Source: Uranotaenia lowii
Lineage: Eukaryota > Arthropoda > Insecta > Diptera > Culicidae
Direction of reading: 5' to 3'
Length of the DNA: 64,000 nt
Assembly (NCBI RefSeq): GCF_029784155.1
Contig: NC_073693.1
Location: 138,993,988-139,057,987, forward strand
The notes beneath the pieces are model-generated. The model saw only the letters and a program-made list of their open reading frames with translations, made no database searches and was not told the DNA's origin. Every line of letters starts with the position of its first letter. The first letter of the stretch is position 1. Below, in pieces: positions 46,969 to 58,545 of the stretch. The position numbers and the translations under genes are program-made.

Positions 46969-47154
46969 AGTGTCAAATTGACACTCAATGTTTGATTAGG
47001 AAGTTTTTTTTTCCTGGGCTTTCAGGATGCGTCCAGTATTGATCCAAAATTAAAGATTTCAAGAATTTATTGGGGGTACCCGAATGAATTGTATTTGGAT
47101 GCACCCGGATGATGTTACAAGACGCTAAACTTCCAATAGTGTCATATTGCCACT
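46969..47154. repeat. Repeat E copy 2
   Basis: AGTGTCAAATTGACACT (46969-46985) and AGTGTCATATTGCCACT (47138-47154) bound 186 bases that parallel 22959-23154. Confidence 0.6.
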
Positions 47155-47648
47155 CCGTTCCCTGTTCAAAAATATCAAATAGAATCCAAGCAAATGGATC
47201 ACTCCACAATCTGAATGATTTTCTTTTTTGGTTTCAATAAATGTTGTTCTAGCAACTTTGAGTCAGTCGTAATATTTTATGAACACCCTTGACTTTCTTC
47301 GATGATTTCTCCTGGGATTAAAATTGTTGTGATAAACAGAGTAAAACATAGATATTATTTGTATCGAAAAACTGATAACTATACCATCTTTATTCTCGTC
47401 AAGTCATGTATAAAAGTCAGGTTACAACAGTGATTGAACCGACCAGAATGACCTAAGTTGTTAAATGGTCGTTAAATAAAATAAACAAACAACAGTGATT
47501 GACACATGCTTGAATTATCCATCCATCATATCGGCAACACTTCACTAATGATTTCCAATCTGTTCAACTGGCATCAAATCCAGTGAACACTACGAATTCT
47601 CACTTCCTCCTTTCAGTCTGGATCAATCGCCGCGGTGTAGGCATTGTG
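47155..47648. other. Unassigned stretch
   Basis: No gene or repeat was recognised. Confidence 0.4.
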
Positions 47649-47728
47649 TAGGGGAAGTTTTCCTAAATGCGCATATTTGGTAAAATGTGCATACAGTCGA
47701 TTGACGCAATGGCTGATAGATTAACATA

Positions 47729-48534
47729 TTAGACTGAGTCGATTTGAGGTCATTTATGAATTTCTCAAACCCTGGGGTCTTAAAACCTTCGTCTTGGTTC
47801 AAAACTCATCCATGATTTTTTGCAGAATTTTAAAGTAACGTTTACATGAGTAAATTTGGACTTTTATGTTTGTATGGGAAAATTGAATATTTTGTACTGA
47901 AAAATCAACATCATTTTTGTTTCTTCTGTGGAACCGAGCCTGCTAACGGTTTTTGTGCCAATTTATAAATTTCTTACAGGAAATTTTCCGCTGAACAACT
48001 TTGTCGAATATCATAACTTCGTATCTTTTTAGACAAAAAAGTTATTAGCTGTTTAACAGGTGTATGTCTTTTTGGATTGATAAACCATGAATTCAATTGA
48101 CACCACTGCTTGTGCCCCACGAAGTATGGCATGAAAAGTGGTCTTGCAATACATCGCTGGTGTCAATTGAATTTCTTGTTTATCAATGCCAAAAGACATA
48201 CACCTGTTAAAGAACTTATAACTTTTTTGTCTTAATAGATACGAAGTTATGATATTCGACAAAGTTATTCAGCGGAAAATTTACTTGAAGTAATTTATAA
48301 ATTGGCACAAAAACCGTTAGCAGGCTCGGTTCCACAGAAGAAACAAAAATGATGTTGATTTTTCAGTACAAAATATTCAATTTTCCCATACAAACATAAA
48401 AGTCCAAATTTACTCATGTAAACGTTACTTAAAAATTCTGCAAAAAATCATGGATGAGTTATGAACCAAAACGAAGGTTTTAAGACCCCAGGGTTTGAGA
48501 AATTCAAAAATGACCCCAAATCGACTCAGTCTAA
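47729..48534. mobile_element. Palindromic element I, complete (0.8-kb hairpin)
   Basis: TTAGACTGAGTCG at the left and CGACTCAGTCTAA at the right. The arms of about 400 bp mirror each other throughout; for example TGGAACCGAGCCTGCTAACG at 47930 pairs with the CGTTAGCAGGCTCGGTTCCA near 48318. The centre is near 48130 (GAAGTATGGCATGAAAAGTG). If TTA/TAA is the target duplication, the element proper is GACTGAG...CTCAGTC. Half copies lie at 35696-35874 and 39543-39962. Confidence 0.85.
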
Positions 48535-48576
48535 TAATTAGTGAAAATAAGAATGAATAAGCACACTGTTCAATGT

Positions 48577-48790
48577 TCTAGGACTCCTTAAAACATTTGT
48601 CATATGAATTTTAGTCGAATAGTTTATTTCCAGCTGTTTTTGAGTCTCCAACTGAGATTTTCCTGAATTTTTCGTGGTCCTGCCCAAAATATTTATTCAA
48701 TTCAGAAGTTATTAACAAAACAAAGTGTGGTTTTTTTTCGAACACACTCCTTATGTTGAACTTTAATATTCGTGCGTACAGAATTTTAAG
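48577..48790. repeat. Repeat G copy 2
   Basis: See 31310-31590. Here it is inside element J. Confidence 0.6.
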
Positions 48791-49369
48791 GGAAGAATGC
48801 TACAGTGTGGTAAATTCCTGGAAAAAAGTACGTACAGAATCTGTAAACCGAAATGTCAATGGGTTTATTTCTTATTAATCTGAAAATCAGAAATTCAACA
48901 AATTGAAGCTTTTAGCAAAGTTATAAACTATATGATATTGGAATAAGAAACAGGTTGTGAATGCCCATATCAGGCAGATTAAATGCCTATATCAAGAAAA
49001 AAAATTTTATTTGTTATCACACTCTCACAGTGAAAATAGTAGAGCTTGATATTTATCTGATGAAAATATGATATGATCAAAATATTACCATTAAATCTGG
49101 CCTTATGGCATCCTTAACTATGTTTTATGCAAAAAAAAATCTAGTAATATCTATATTTTTGCCAAAATTTCAGCTCTGGCGTATGCTTAATATCAGTGTC
49201 TACCATTTTCAAATATTTTGGAAGAGGGTGCTTTCTTGTAACACATAAAAGATTTAAAATACTTACTGAGTTAAGAAGTATAAAGCATGATCATTGATAG
49301 CAGAATATTCAAACGACTCAATTGATCTTTTAACGTTTTATTTCAAAAATAATTAAGCTCAAAACATTC

Positions 49370-49830
49370 AAAATGTTGCTGCATACATTCAGGGGCGAAC
49401 ATTATAAACATTTCTCAATATGTTTTGGCCTCAAAAACAAATGAAGTTTTACCTTCATGGAATTCCCTAGGTCCTACCACTGTTCGAATGTTCTTTTTTT
49501 TTATTCAAACTTAACCATTTTATAGGGTTTTTTGTCATTTATACTCCAAAGGCTTTTTCATAGAAAATGTCTGTTTTTTTTAATATACAAAAAAATATCA
49601 TAAAATGACCATACAAATAACTCTAAAACTCTACCTACACAAAGGAAAAAAGTTAAACTTTCATATAACACAACCCACTTGCTTCTAAATGCTTTCATTT
49701 TATCAGGAGAGGTGCTTGCTTGTGAGTCTCCGAAAAAACAAATATTTTAAAAATTTAAAATTAGATTTTAAGTAATACATAAAATCTCCAACTACAAACC
49801 AAATTTAGCCTATTTGAAACTCAATTTAAC
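49370..49830. repeat. Repeat K copy 2
   Basis: See 40040-40505. Inside element J. Confidence 0.55.
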
Positions 49831-50109
49831 GTGGAAAACAGTTTTCAGATTTTATAACTTCAGGCTGAGTTAATAATGATTATCTAATTCATGTTGATCA
49901 AAGTTACTTAAAATCATAAATATGCGCATTTAGTCCACCCGGTGTCGGAAATCGGCAATTTTGACTATTTTTATTATAAAATCATTTTCTCAAAAACTGT
50001 AAAAGATTTTTAAAGAAAAATTTATTTAGTTTGAGGACTCCTATCTTTTGGAATATGGGAGAAAATGAGTATTCTCCTTAGTATGCGCATTTAGCCCGTT
50101 TCTCCCCTA

Positions 50110-50205
50110 GTTCGGTCGTCGCGAGTGTAGTTCAACGAAAATCCTGGACGTTGAATTGGAAAGCAGGTGTTCTACCAACTGGGCTTCCCTCAGTTGTCGA
50201 TCCGT
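50110..50205 (-). mobile_element. Possible tRNA-like (SINE) remnant
   Basis: On the - strand GAAGCCCAGTTGGTAGAACA and CCTGCTTTCCAATTCAACGT read like a tRNA D-arm and anticodon arm; the B box that should follow (TTTTCGTTGAACTACAC) is poor. It adjoins the right end of element J. Not a functional tRNA. Confidence 0.3.
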
Positions 50206-51210
50206 TAAATTTCATATTCAAGTATAAAAGCACCGAACTTTTATACCCAGAGTACCTATCAAAAACATACAAACATATATATCATGACTTTTTCTGTTTT
50301 TTTAATGAATCATAAATTCTTCTCCTAAAACCTCGTTTGCTGTCTTTCAGACGGAAACCCTTTTCTTGGTAAACGGTTAGGTAGTTTAAGTTTCATCGTG
50401 ACTTTATCTTAAACATTTTAAAATGCCCTGCTTTTTACGAGTGTATACCTTTTTCTCTCAAAATGTCACGTTTAAAAAAAACCATCTGTCAAGCTCGCTA
50501 ATCTTTTTTATCACCAATTACCAACATAAAATTGATTTTTTTTTTATCTTAAGCTGATTAAAATTGACTGTTTTACAGTACGTTTGCCAGGCAGGGTGGT
50601 ATAATGCAATCATGTTAGAAAGGTCTTCGTTCCTCTACCCAGCTTAAGCACATAAATAAAACTTTTTCCAATGATAAAGGCTGCCAAATTTAGATAGGAA
50701 AAACATCCACCTCACAAACAAGTATCGAGCAGGAGTTCAATTCGAAAAGTTTCGCCGGGAGCAAAAGAGTTTAAAGTTTTTTTTCCCCCTCTCAACATTA
50801 CCCACAGCTTTGCACACCATTTTATTTCACTTTTTTGGGGTTTTTTTGTTGCTGCGCCAAGCTGCTACAAGACCGTACATAATAATCGGGGTGAAAACTT
50901 TTCTCACAACATACATGAAGTATAGAAACACTAAAAGGCACCACTAGCAGTTGTAAATGGCATTTTAATGATAGTGGTGAAGAACCGAGTTAGATGGGAC
51001 GATAGAATGAAGCTCGAAAATTGTTCAACCAGACAGCTCCCTGGTTGGCATTGATCCCAGTTCTTGGTTCGTTAACTATTTTTTTTTCAGCGTATTTTCA
51101 ACTACTCTCTTCCAAAGCTTAACTGATTCGTGTTACTGATTAGAACATGTGTCAGGGTGATAAAATGGCAGTGAGTCGTTTATATAAAGCTAAGAATTTT
51201 TCTTCGTTTT
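50206..51210. other. Unassigned stretch
   Basis: No gene or repeat was recognised. There are several T-rich runs. Confidence 0.4.
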
Positions 51211-52229
51211 TTACCCGAACACCATTTTTGCGTATGATCAACAGTATTGTTGATATTAGTGACTTTATGATAGAAAAAATATATAAAAAACGCATTTTTT
51301 ATAGCAAAATTTGTTTCAGCGAGAGCTTTAGACTCGATGCTAACTTTTAAAAAATCTGATTTTCTATTGCCTTTTAATGTTAATTCCAATCGTGTTTCAG
51401 TCTTCGGATGAAATATTTGTCTCAATTTAGGCCTTAAGAAAATTTACCATAAAAAAATAATCGGCTAGTGACGAAAAAAGTAATTGATGAAAAACAAGTA
51501 TTTTTTGTTACTCCCGGGTAAAATACCTTAGAATCCTATTCATGTTTGAGACTCAAGCAACCCCTCCCTATAGTCAGATCTTTCTGAAATTTGACATGTG
51601 ACCTTTTGATAAGCTAATAAATAATTTTGACTTGGAACGAGTGAGATTTACGATGCTGATTTCTGCCTATACTATGGTAGATATGTGTACTCGTTAAATT
51701 ATTAAAAAATGCAAAAGTTACTGTTATTGTAAAGGAGCCATAACTTTTTAAATTTTCAACCGATTTTGATAAATAACCACTTGAAATCTTTGTTTTGAAT
51801 TGAAATTTAAGAGCAATAGAAAATCAGATTTTTTTTTAAATTTACCATCGAGTCTAAAACTTTCGCTGAAACAAAAAAAATTCTAAAAAATGCGTTTTTT
51901 TTATAATTTTTCTATCATAAAGTCACTTATCTCAAAAATACTGTTGATCATACGCCAAAATGGTGTTCGGGTGATCAATAGAAAATTTATTCACCTTTAA
52001 TATGCAGAACAGGGATTTCAAATTACTGTTATGTAGTCCGATATATTTTAATCTAAGTACAAGTACTTTTTTTTTATTTTTCCGAATTTTCACATTTAGA
52101 GCATAACTTAAAAACTGTTCTACCGCGATTGTTTTGAATATCATTTTCAGATTCAGCGCCCGATTTCACATCAATAATATAGGTCGGTTAATGAAGTTCA
52201 CGAATTTTCATTAATTTTGTAAACTAGTG
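51211..52229. mobile_element. Palindromic element M, copy 2, truncated
   Basis: Matches 17098-18910. The left arm starts only at about 51211 (GTATGATCAACAGTATTGTT, GATATTAGTGACTTTATGAT). Part of the middle is missing near 51389. The right arm is nearly complete, ending GTAAACTAGTG at 52229 followed by TAA. Two - strand frames (51180-51425, 51932-52144) fall in it and have no domain. Confidence 0.8.
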
Positions 52230-52417
52230 TAATCATAATTTTTGTCTGTATATATTGATGTGTGTGCATAATTTTGTTACATAATTTAACCAAAAATATA
52301 TCTATGACCTTTCAAAATGAAACTATAATTATATTTTATCTATGAATATCATTGTATTGGAAGTGTTGTTTAAGAAAACCCCTAAAATTTGTTCATCCAT
52401 TATTATGGTTTTAAACT

Positions 52418-52843
52418 AAGCTTGCCAGATTGCCCGGTTTTATCCAGGTTTGCCCGGATATTTGATGCAAAATTTTGAGAAAGTCCGGTCCGGCCCGGTT
52501 GCCCGTGAAAAAAGTCCGGATATTGCCCGGACTTTTTCACAATTTTCACAAAGTAACAAAAAAAATCAAAGCTATTTAATAAATTTGAGCAAAATCGGTT
52601 AACAGTATGGAAATTTTCAACGGTTGTTTCAAATAATTTCGCTGATTTACTTTTATAAACCTTTAAATATTTAAGTGTACCAAAATGTTTTTGGAAGTAA
52701 TAACACTTAAATTTTGCCCGGTTTTTGCCCAGTTTTTGGATTTGAAAAATTGAAATCCATGCCCGGATTTTGCCAGGTTTTTTAGAAAAAATGCCCGGAA
52801 TTGCTAGGCCCGGATGGGAGTGGAAAAAAATCTGGCAACCTTA
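52418..52843. mobile_element. Repeat F, complete MITE-like copy
   Basis: Left end GCTTGCCAGATTGCCCGG, right end GGAAAAAAATCTGGCAACCT; inverted, the right end reads AGGTTGCCAGATTTTTTTCC. The interior is full of GCCCGGA/TCCGG words. It lies directly against the 3' edge of the retrotransposon fragment 52848-56050. Other copies are at 42775-42910 and 27440-27620. Confidence 0.65.
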
Positions 52844-52849
52844 TTTTAA

Positions 52850-54586
52850 ACCGCATGTTGCGCTTACTTGTTTCTGGAGTTTCTTAATATGGCAGTGCCA
52901 CTTCAGCTTGCAATCAATATGTAGACCGAGATATGTAAAGTGGTTTACCTTTTTGATTGGTACTGAATCTACTATCAGATCGCCATGTACTTGTTCCGTT
53001 CTTCTGGGTGTGGACAAAATCATGTATTTTGATCTCATAAGATTCAATGATAGTAGATTTTTATCGAAATAACTTCTTCTTCCATGTCAACACGCATACT
53101 TTCGATTATTGCGGTAGAATCATTCCCGGTGTAGAACAAAAATGTGTCATCAGCAAAAAGGCGCGGTTTCCCGTTCAAATTCAGAAATAGAAGTGGTCCA
53201 AGATTGCTTCCTTGAGGTACCCCCACTTTTAACGTTCGATCACTGCTACGTACTCCATTTATGGACACAAATTGACATCTCCCAGTAAGGAAGCTTATAA
53301 TAAGCTCCAAAGCTTTACCTCGTATGCCATAGTATGCATGTTTTCTCAGTATGATCTCATGGTCTATAGTATCGAACGCTGTTTTCAGATCCAAGAAGAG
53401 GAGTCCAGCGATTTTTTTCTCATCTAAAGCTCTTTACACATCAGCGAAAAGATCATAAATTTCAGTAGTTGTACTGGAGCCGGCTCGAAATCCGTATTGA
53501 CAGTTATGGAGTATGTTATGTTCGTGGAAAAAAATTGTAATTCGAGTAACCAGCATTTTCTCTAGAACTTTGCTTATCCTTCCAAAGCCGTTCGCAAAAT
53601 ATCCGTTTTGGGGAAATTTGTGTTGTAGTTTGATTTCGTGCTCCTGGCTGTAAATGTTAACCGATTTTTAAGATATTATTTTCATTGTGTAGGTAATTTA
53701 TTCTTATTACTCAATATTTCAAAATAAAGTCGATATATATTCCCAGGTGATCAGAAACTGATTCACAAAGTAAAAACTCCGGAAAATCAATGTTATTTTT
53801 AAAATACTCATAACTTCTGATAGCTTTTCTGTATTTGAGTGTTTCATTGATGTTTGAAATTGTCAAGAATCCATATACCCGACAATGTATAGATATATTG
53901 GGGTCCAATGAAAGTTTTGACCGCTATCTCAGATCTTCTGGTAGAAAAAAAATCTTACTTTAAAAATACGTCATCAAATTTTGACTTTGCTTAGCCGTAT
54001 TTTATTTTCCAATGAATCGATTTTCAAAACTCAAATTCAAGTTTTGTCGTTAATTTGATCATTATTTTCATAGAACATACTTGGTATGTCAAAATTCCCA
54101 GTTCTTCAGTATATTGGAATGATGATAAAGAGGTTTGAAATGTGCGCTTCGGGTCATATTGACCCGAACAACGTTGGAGGGTAAAAGAGGAAAAACCCGA
54201 GATCGGTCGGTAGTTGTTCACGTCAGTTTTCAATTCTTTTTTTGTGAATTGGAATGACTTTAGCTATCTTCAAGCAATCTGGAAATTTTCCGGTGAGGAG
54301 GCTTGCATTAAATACGTCACGAAGCAATTTCGAGAAGAAAATGCGCAGGACCTATGCTTTTATTGGCATCAAGGTCCTTGATTTTCAAAATCACCTCTTG
54401 TTCGGTTGCTGGCTCCAAGAAAATTAAGTTTCGTAGGTGTTGTAGAGTTCCAAATCGGTTGGTATTTCTCTGGCCGTTCATAGTAGATACAAGCTGGGAA
54501 CCTATGTTGCTGAAAAAGCAGTTGAAAGTATCCGCAACCATCTTCGCATCGCTTGTAAGGTTTCCATTTATCATCAATTTCGGTGT
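52850..54586 (-). pseudogene. Reverse transcriptase remnant of the non-LTR element
   Basis: Segments in order: TPKLMINGNLTSDAKMVADT and FNCFFSNIGSQLV (pre-RT), DVNNYRPIS (region 2), YGFRAGSSTTTEIYDLF, LKTAFDTIDHEII (motif A, catalytic Asp), GVPQGSNLGPLLF (motif B), PRLFADDTFLFY (motif C, ADD), and YLGLHIDCKLKWHCHI (C-terminal motif). Foreign sequence separates DVNNYRPIS from the rest, and frameshifts occur near 53410 and 53045. Inactive. Confidence 0.85.
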
Positions 54587-55070
54587 ATCTTGCTCAAATC
54601 GGTTAAAGCGCCGATGTGGTCTAGTGGATAGGCTGGCGCGAGTCTGGTATTGGTACGCCAGGCGTACTGGGTTCGATTCCCGGTATCGGCAAGAAAAACT
54701 TTTGGGTTCGAATCCCATAAGTGGGCCGACAGGTAAGATGTGTTTCATTATATAACTGACTAATATAATTGGAATGTTCAATCAGTTGCCAGCTGGCCAG
54801 GTATATACACGGATGCCGGAATACCTGTAAGTAAACTAGGCCACCTGATTGATTCGTTCTTCCAAAATATACCTACATCAACACACGCAATACATTCACC
54901 ACATAACAGTTCATACGAAGCCATGGGGTCCGGGTATGGTGGCGCGCTGCATTGGAGATTTGTCGAACCTAATAATCTAAGGAATGTATGTGACCCATAC
55001 TTTGGCAGAAACTGCGGTGAATCCGTGCACCCATAGTGGATTACCAACATACATACATACATCTTGCTCA
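54587..55070 (+). mobile_element. SINE family S2, complete, inserted in the retrotransposon, 10-bp target duplication
   Basis: ATCTTGCTCA stands at 54587-54596 and again at 55061-55070. The element between (464 bp) opens with a tRNA-like head: GCCGATGTGGTCTAGTGGAT (acceptor and A box), GGGTTCGATTCCCGG (B box) and TATCGGC, which closes a 7-bp acceptor stem. A second B-box-like GGGTTCGAATCCCA follows 25 bases later, then a long body and an ACAT-repeat tail. Frames on both strands at 54317-54781 run into it. Copy 2 at 36145-36555. Confidence 0.9.
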
Positions 55071-55367
55071 TCAACTCGGTTACCACATATTGAATTCAAG
55101 TATTTCCACGCATTTCTACTGCTAGCTTTTTTAATCAGGTTGCTGTGAAATGCTTGTTTCGCGTCTTGCTTACACTGCTGCAGTTTCCTCGAAGCATGTT
55201 TCACCAGGTTGCGTATATTCAAGTCTGAGGGATTTCTTTTGGATCTTGCTAGTAAAGAATCTTTAATTTTTATTCAACTCTAAACAATGACATTCATCCA
55301 CGGGCATAATCCTTCTATCCTGGCTTTAATTTCGATTGTAAGCTTTTTCGACGAAGTGTTCTCTAAT

Positions 55368-56050
55368 CTAGGTATTGTTAACAATGACTTGGAGAAGTTT
55401 GCGGCTAAACACAATTTTGCGTAGTCCGATCGAAGAAATTAGTACGCAATGCTCGCTAATACCAGAGTAAACTGTGTGATTTGTAATCCTAGAATGAATC
55501 TTCTTTGAGCAGATTACACGATCCGGAATATTAGCGCTAGCGGGTCTAGTTACATGTGTATTGGTCACTTGAAAGTTGAAACAATTTAAAAGTTCCAGAT
55601 ACTCCACTGTTCCAGGATTAGACGTTCGATTTGTTGGAATGTTCATATCTCCTCCAATAATGCAAGGAGAAGTCGTGCTATATGAAAAAGCTAATTGTAC
55701 TGGTTGATGGTGGTCTATAGATAGTGTGAACATTAATTTTCTCATCTATAAATTTTATACGAACGTGAATATGGTGGTATCCATCATAGTGATGGTTATT
55801 AAGTTCTTCACAGTCCATTCCATTTTTCACGTACACGGCCAATCCTCATCCTGAAGTGTCATCACGACACGAAAAGAACGCGTTATAACCTGGAAGCCTA
55901 GCTTGTTGAGTACGATCCTGTTTGAGCCACGTTTTTCCAAGAACAATCACGTGATTTACTTCTTTAAGGCGTTTCAATGTTATTTTTATATCATCCAATT
56001 TTTCTGGGTCGTTAATTCCTCGAGCGATGAGTTGAAGTAAATTAGAACGA
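55368..56050 (-). pseudogene. Endonuclease domain remnant of the non-LTR element
   Basis: From about 56050: a region with HVIVLGKTWL, ARLPGYNAFFSCRDDTSG, a stop, then GLAVYVKNGMDCEELN. After a frame change come CIIGGDMNIPTN (the GDxN catalytic motif of APE-type endonucleases), VEYLELLNCFNFQVTNT, and YSGISEHCVLI, with SEH in place of the usual SDH. Such domains nick the target DNA to start retrotransposition. The stop and frame changes make it inactive. Confidence 0.8.
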
Positions 56051-57943
56051 ATGGTTTCATTGCAGTTTTTTTTTATTTAATTCATCTAAAGTATTATAAT
56101 ACAGTAGTTTTTCTATTTTATCACGGTTGAAAAAAATTACTTCGTGAAACCATGAATTTGGCGAAACTAAAAATAGAAGTGAAAAAAAGTATTTTTTTTG
56201 TCTTTAAACAATAATTTATAACATTTTCGGTGGTGGAAACGTTTGTATCAATAAATTGTAGGTAAATTATCAAAGATTACTAAACACAAAGTGCTTGTGA
56301 TATAGTTCAGTTGGCAAGTCAGTTGCTTTTTCTTGAAATAATCTAATTAAAGTGAATTATTAAGTTTTTATGGAAATTTAACAGTCGTTATCTTTTATAT
56401 CGATTTTGAAAAAAAGTTTAAAGAAAAATGCATTAAAAAAATTCTTCTGCAAATTTCAATAATTCAATCTTCACGCCTTATATTAACCAAAAGTTTTCTT
56501 TTTCGAAAAATATTTTGAAAATAGCTAAACTTAGACTTTAATAGTTTGTTTATCGAAATTGTTTAAAATCAGTGATAGATAGATATCTTTTTCAAAAACG
56601 CTCAAATTCACCCATATCTTTAAATGATTCGCATAACCAAAAAAGTTTACATTTTTAGAGCGGCTAGCCAAGCACAAATAACAACACTAGCATTAGCGTG
56701 ACAATAAAATACTTATGTCGATTATTACAAGTGTTTTTTTTTAAATCAAAATTGCGATTTTTACACACTATACAGCTAAAGTAAGCAGTTCAATGGTAAT
56801 TTCATATTATTCAATCCCTATATACCATAACATAAACCATAAAAAATATCATGAACAAAGACACTCTACGCTTTTGAAAGATAATTAAGGTCCTGGAAAT
56901 GGTTTCTGAATGATGTCTTAAAAAAATCGTGATAAAATCGAAACAATAACCGTGATAAAATCGAGCGTGAATTTGGCGAGTATTGATAAAATCGAACAGT
57001 GATAAAATCTAAAAACTGCTGTAATTGTTTATTGTTGTAAAATTCATATTTAATTTATTGTAAAATGAGGGAGACAGATCGGGAGCTATTTATATAATTG
57101 TGCACGCTTTGGGGATGATATAGCAAATGAGGAAGTGTCAAAATTTAGAGTTCGCTTTTTGAATTCTATTATCTTCTGCAGCTCCTGTTTTGAACCGATT
57201 TTTTCCACTCTGGCATCGTCAGTTCTCCCCATAAGAATTTTGTCCATCACGTACTGACCAAATGTATTTAATTCCCATTGCATCCCCGTCCTGCATTTTT
57301 CTGGCTTCCTTGAGTAGATCTTTTCCAAAAAAGATAAGAGATTTTCAATAGTTCGTTCATCAAAAAGCGCACATTATCGTAACACTCCCTTTCGTGTGAT
57401 TATTTTTGATGGTAAGTGGAACCAATTCCATCTAAAATTAGCGGTAATGGAAATTTTTTTATGAATTGAAAATACCCTTTTTATACGAAAAATACTTATT
57501 TCGCTCTATTAAAAATTGTAGAAAACATCTTATTTAATTTCACTGTAACTTCTGAGGGTGAAGTATTAAAACTTTGACATATTCGACAAATTTATGTATT
57601 TTTACCAGGTAAACAACTTTGTCAAAGCCCTAATTTGAATTACAAAAAAGTTAGCATTTTTATCTCACTATTGGTGGACTCCTAGGCAAATAATTATCAA
57701 TCAAAATATATTTCTTGTAAAACTGAACAATGTTGCCCAAGATACCAAATGTCTACGTCTTCACTCCTGGGCGCTATTAATTTAGTACTACTTGATCACT
57801 GTGCAGTGGAGTTACGACTTTTTCTAGTTATATTTAAGAGTTAAAATTCAAATTTTATTTGAAATCTTGTATATTTCTAGAAATATTTGTCATAATTTTA
57901 TGAATCAAATTTCTTTTGAAGAAATATTAATGTGTACATTAGA
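56051..57943. other. Unassigned AT-rich stretch with a SINE S1 fragment
   Basis: 56288-56325 (CTTGTGATATAGTTCAGTTG and GCAAGTCAGTTGC) is the head of SINE S1 only. The - frame 57086-57328 (80 codons) has no recognisable domain. 57545-57665 contains words like those of the palindromic elements (ACATATTCGACAAATTTATG, AACAACTTTGTCAAAGCCCT). Confidence 0.45.
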
Positions 57944-58545
57944 GTGCCCCAAATGACCCGACATTTGAAAAAGTTATGCGCTGCAGGCTTAAACAAATCC
58001 TAGATCTAGTACAAGGTCTCATGCCAAATTTGGGCCAGATCGGATCACGGGAAGGGATCACTCAACAAACTTTAGGTTTGTATGGGATTTTTAGACATTT
58101 TATTCGGGACGAACACGAAAATCCAGTTTTTCATCAATAACTTTGGTCCCCTTGGGCCGATTTCTTTTGAAAACGGGTTTTCTTAAAACCTAAACTATGA
58201 CAAATACTTCATTGTAAGACTGCATTTCGATTCGACTTATAATAAAAAGTAATAAAACTCAAAAAATGGGGTAACTTTTTTCAGGGTGATATTCCTCACT
58301 GTTAATGCAGCCTCAAAATGTTCGAAGCAGTGTCTCTCATTAGTAGTGGTGAATATCACCCTTTAAAAAAATAACTATGTTTTGAAGCCCAATAACTTTT
58401 ATGTCTTTGAATCGAAATGCAGTCTTCGGATTTGTCATAGTTTTGGCTTTAGGAAAAATCGTTTTCAAAAGAAATCGACCGAAAATATTCATAAAAACTG
58501 GATTTTCGTGTTCGTCTCGACCCCCAAATGGCTTAATCCGGCCCT
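57944..58545. mobile_element. Palindromic element L, partly truncated
   Basis: CGAACACGAAAATCCAGTTT at 58131 pairs with AAACTGGATTTTCGTGTTCG at 58497. ATCGAAATGCAGTCTTCGGA at about 58411 pairs with the region near 58215 (AAGACTGCATTTCGATTCGA). The centre is near 58310. The left arm goes on to about 57944 (AGAGTGCCCCAAATGACCCG), but the right side stops near 58545. No transposase. Confidence 0.65.

Larger units (their letters stand above)
47651..50107. mobile_element. Element J (2.46 kb, TA target site), with nested insertions
   Basis: The left end GGGGAAGTTTTCCTAAATGC and the right end, inverted, GGGGAGAAACGGGCTAAATG + CGC are flanked by TA (47649-47650, 50108-50109). Inside lie palindromic element I (47729-48534), repeat G (48577-48790) and repeat K (49370-49830). 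GCGCATTTAG-type words occur at both ends. No transposase. Confidence 0.6.
52848..56050 (-). mobile_element. Non-LTR retrotransposon (EN-RT type, L2/CR1/jockey-like), degraded
   Basis: On the - strand, in order from 56050: apurinic-type endonuclease, basic linker, reverse transcriptase and the start of the C-terminal region. The reading frame is broken several times, by a SINE (54587-55070), by about 590 bases of foreign sequence near 53605-54195, and by small frameshifts. The 3' end is missing and meets repeat F at 52843. Clade assignment is tentative because the key segments are damaged. Confidence 0.85.

Noticed and set aside
54605..54690. Functional tRNA gene
   Set aside because: The acceptor stem and B box are present, but the anticodon arm has a 17-base loop, and the segment is the head of a 464-bp SINE with target duplication.
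57086..57328. 80-residue - strand protein
   Set aside because: The sequence is protein-like in places but matches no family I know, and the flanking frames are closed; too weak to call.
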